Source: Verrucomicrobiota bacterium (GTDB taxonomy: Bacteria; Verrucomicrobiota; Verrucomicrobiia; Verrucomicrobiales; Akkermansiaceae). From it: a stretch of DNA of 43,084 nucleotides. Of the stretch, positions 42,105 through 43,084 are shown piece after piece (positions within the stretch are counted from its first letter, which is position 1; each line of letters begins with the position of its first letter). Both the position numbers and the translations under genes were made by a program. Under the pieces are notes generated by a model. It was not told where the DNA came from. It did not search any database and was given only the letters and a program-made list of their open reading frames with translations. The stretch spans positions 1 to 43,084 of the forward strand of contig JAPLUI010000301.1 in NCBI GenBank assembly GCA_026397725.1, written 5' to 3'.

Positions 42105-43084
42105 ATGCAACGCTATTTCAACGTGGCCGGGCCGTGCGTCCCGGACGAGCATTATCTCCTACCGACCAGCGAACGGTGCGCGGAGATCCACTCGCTCATC
42201 GCGGCACGCCTGTTCTTCGGACCACGCTGCTCAAAGATCTGGCACGCCAGTTGAACGGCGGCGGTCGCTATTGCGCACTATACTGTTCGTTGGAATCGGT
42301 GCAAGGGATCGAGGACGCCGAGCGGGGAATCAAGGCCGTGTTCGATGCGATTTGCCTGGCGATGCGGCGGGTGCCCGGACTCGATCCACTGCTGTTCTCT
42401 GAAGGCGTGGACGTTTCCCGCTTCACCACAGTGCTCGGCGATGCGTTCGGCCGCCTCTGCGAGCGACTCGACAAGCCACTGGTCGTGCTGTTTGACGAGG
42501 CGGACTGCCTTTCCGGCCAGACGCTGATCACCTTCCTCCGGCAGTTGCGCGACGGCTACATCAGCCGGGCGGAGGCCCCGTTCATCCACTCGCTCGCCTT
42601 GGTCGGCATGCGCAGCATCCGCGATTACAAGGCGGAGGTGCGCCCGGGCGGCACCACGCTCGGCTCGACCAGCCCGTTCAACATCGTCACCAAAAGCCTA
42701 ACACTGCATGACTTCACCCGCGACGAGATCGGCACGCTCTACGCCCAGCACACCACCGACACCGGGGAGGCCTTCGCGCCGGAGGCCGTGACCCGCGCCC
42801 ACTATTGGACCGCAGGCCAGCCGTGGTTGGTCAATGCGCTGGCCCGCGAGATCGTCATGGAAATGCCGGAGCGCGATCGCTCCGCCGCGGTTTCCCCCGC
42901 GCTGATAGACGAGGCGGCGGAGCGGCTCATGGGTCGCCGCGACACGCATCTGGATTCCCTGCTGGAACGGCTCAAGGAACCCCGCGTGCGGGGCGTCATC
43001 GAGCCGGTCATGACCGGCGGGGGCGGCGAGATCGACCGCCTCGGCGACGACTTCGAGTATGTGAAGGATCTGGGCTTGGTGAAA
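42105..43084 (+). pseudogene. AAA-like ATPase with the Walker A segment deleted, partial at window end
   Basis: The start MQRYFNVAGPCVPDEHYLLP and ERCAEIHSLIAARLFF matches the N-terminus of a family of single-protein ATPases. The expected strand and P-loop (of the form APRQTGKT) are missing. The DNA jumps at about 42221 into another frame that continues TTLLKDLARQLNGGGRYCAL, with Walker B LVVLFDEADCL, and stays open for 288 codons to the window edge. A deletion of roughly 30-40 bases, not a multiple of three, explains both the lost motif and the frame change. Without the P-loop lysine the protein could not bind ATP normally. Such ATPases are of uncertain function and related relics are common. 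Confidence 0.75.

Noticed and set aside
2281..42695. Impression that the pentamer CTAAC/GTTAG is over-used throughout the window
   Set aside because: A hand count gave about 50 occurrences on both strands, close to what base composition alone predicts for 43 kb.
1..43084. tRNA, rRNA, riboswitch or prophage elements
   Set aside because: No cloverleaf, conserved rRNA segment, known aptamer or phage structural gene could be recognised by eye; covariance-model searches were not possible.

Overview
The window looks like a GC-rich chromosome segment from a Verrucomicrobia-type bacterium (inferred from content, since no rRNA or taxonomic marker is present). Supporting signs are a Verru_Chthon cassette protein A with a prepilin-like N-terminus, a PEP-CTERM tail, several large secreted proteins with autotransporter-like, Calx-beta, LamG-like and 'VTREVxL' modules, GntR/LacI hybrid regulators next to hydrolases, a REP-associated (RAYT) transposase, and many signal-peptide glycoside hydrolases.

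Layout. 1-6.3 kb: the 5' part of a RAYT transposase, two minus-strand secreted proteins, a cysteine-rich lipoprotein, and relics of a DUF433 protein, a xylanase-like hydrolase and a DUF4143-type ATPase. 6.3-9.5 kb: an intact AbrB/PIN toxin-antitoxin pair, a HipA/YjjJ-like kinase and a nucleotidyltransferase relic. 9.9-15.1 kb: a large secreted beta-strand/Calx-beta protein, a GntR/LacI regulator broken by one amber codon, and an orphan ribbon-helix-helix antitoxin. 15.2-32.3 kb: a family of modular secreted proteins that share leader DNA, 3' flank DNA and whole domains, enclosing a Verru_Chthon A gene, a tandem pair of unknown secreted proteins (the second frameshifted), an internally deleted secreted protein and a broken PEP-CTERM gene. 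32.3-33.7 kb: an AT-rich, probably transferred GH28-like gene. 33.7-41.4 kb: a compact minus-strand glycan operon (GH130, SGNH hydrolase, GH130, GH2 with an N-terminal discoidin-like domain, DUF2961 fragment) whose 3' end is fused to a relic of another hydrolase. 42.1 kb to the end: an ATPase gene that has lost its Walker A motif.

How the parts work together. The minus-strand operon probably trims mannose- or glucosamine-containing oligosaccharides outside the cytoplasm. The GH28-like enzyme, the large secreted proteins and the relics of xylanase-like, DUF5703-like and DUF2961 enzymes fit a polysaccharide-degrading lifestyle. The secreted modular proteins have been built by duplication and domain exchange: a 612-bp module is nearly identical in two genes and its last residues survive in the PEP-CTERM relic between them. 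GntR regulator fragments lie beside several of these genes, as if regulator-target cassettes had been copied and then decayed.

The most unusual signal is in the flanks. At least ten short tandem arrays with a strict 7-bp unit, each with a different sequence, sit close to gene starts or ends. A 185-bp near-palindromic MITE-like element has inserted into one GntR relic. REP-like hairpins and a ~68-bp dispersed repeat also occur. No tRNA, rRNA, CRISPR array or phage was recognised.
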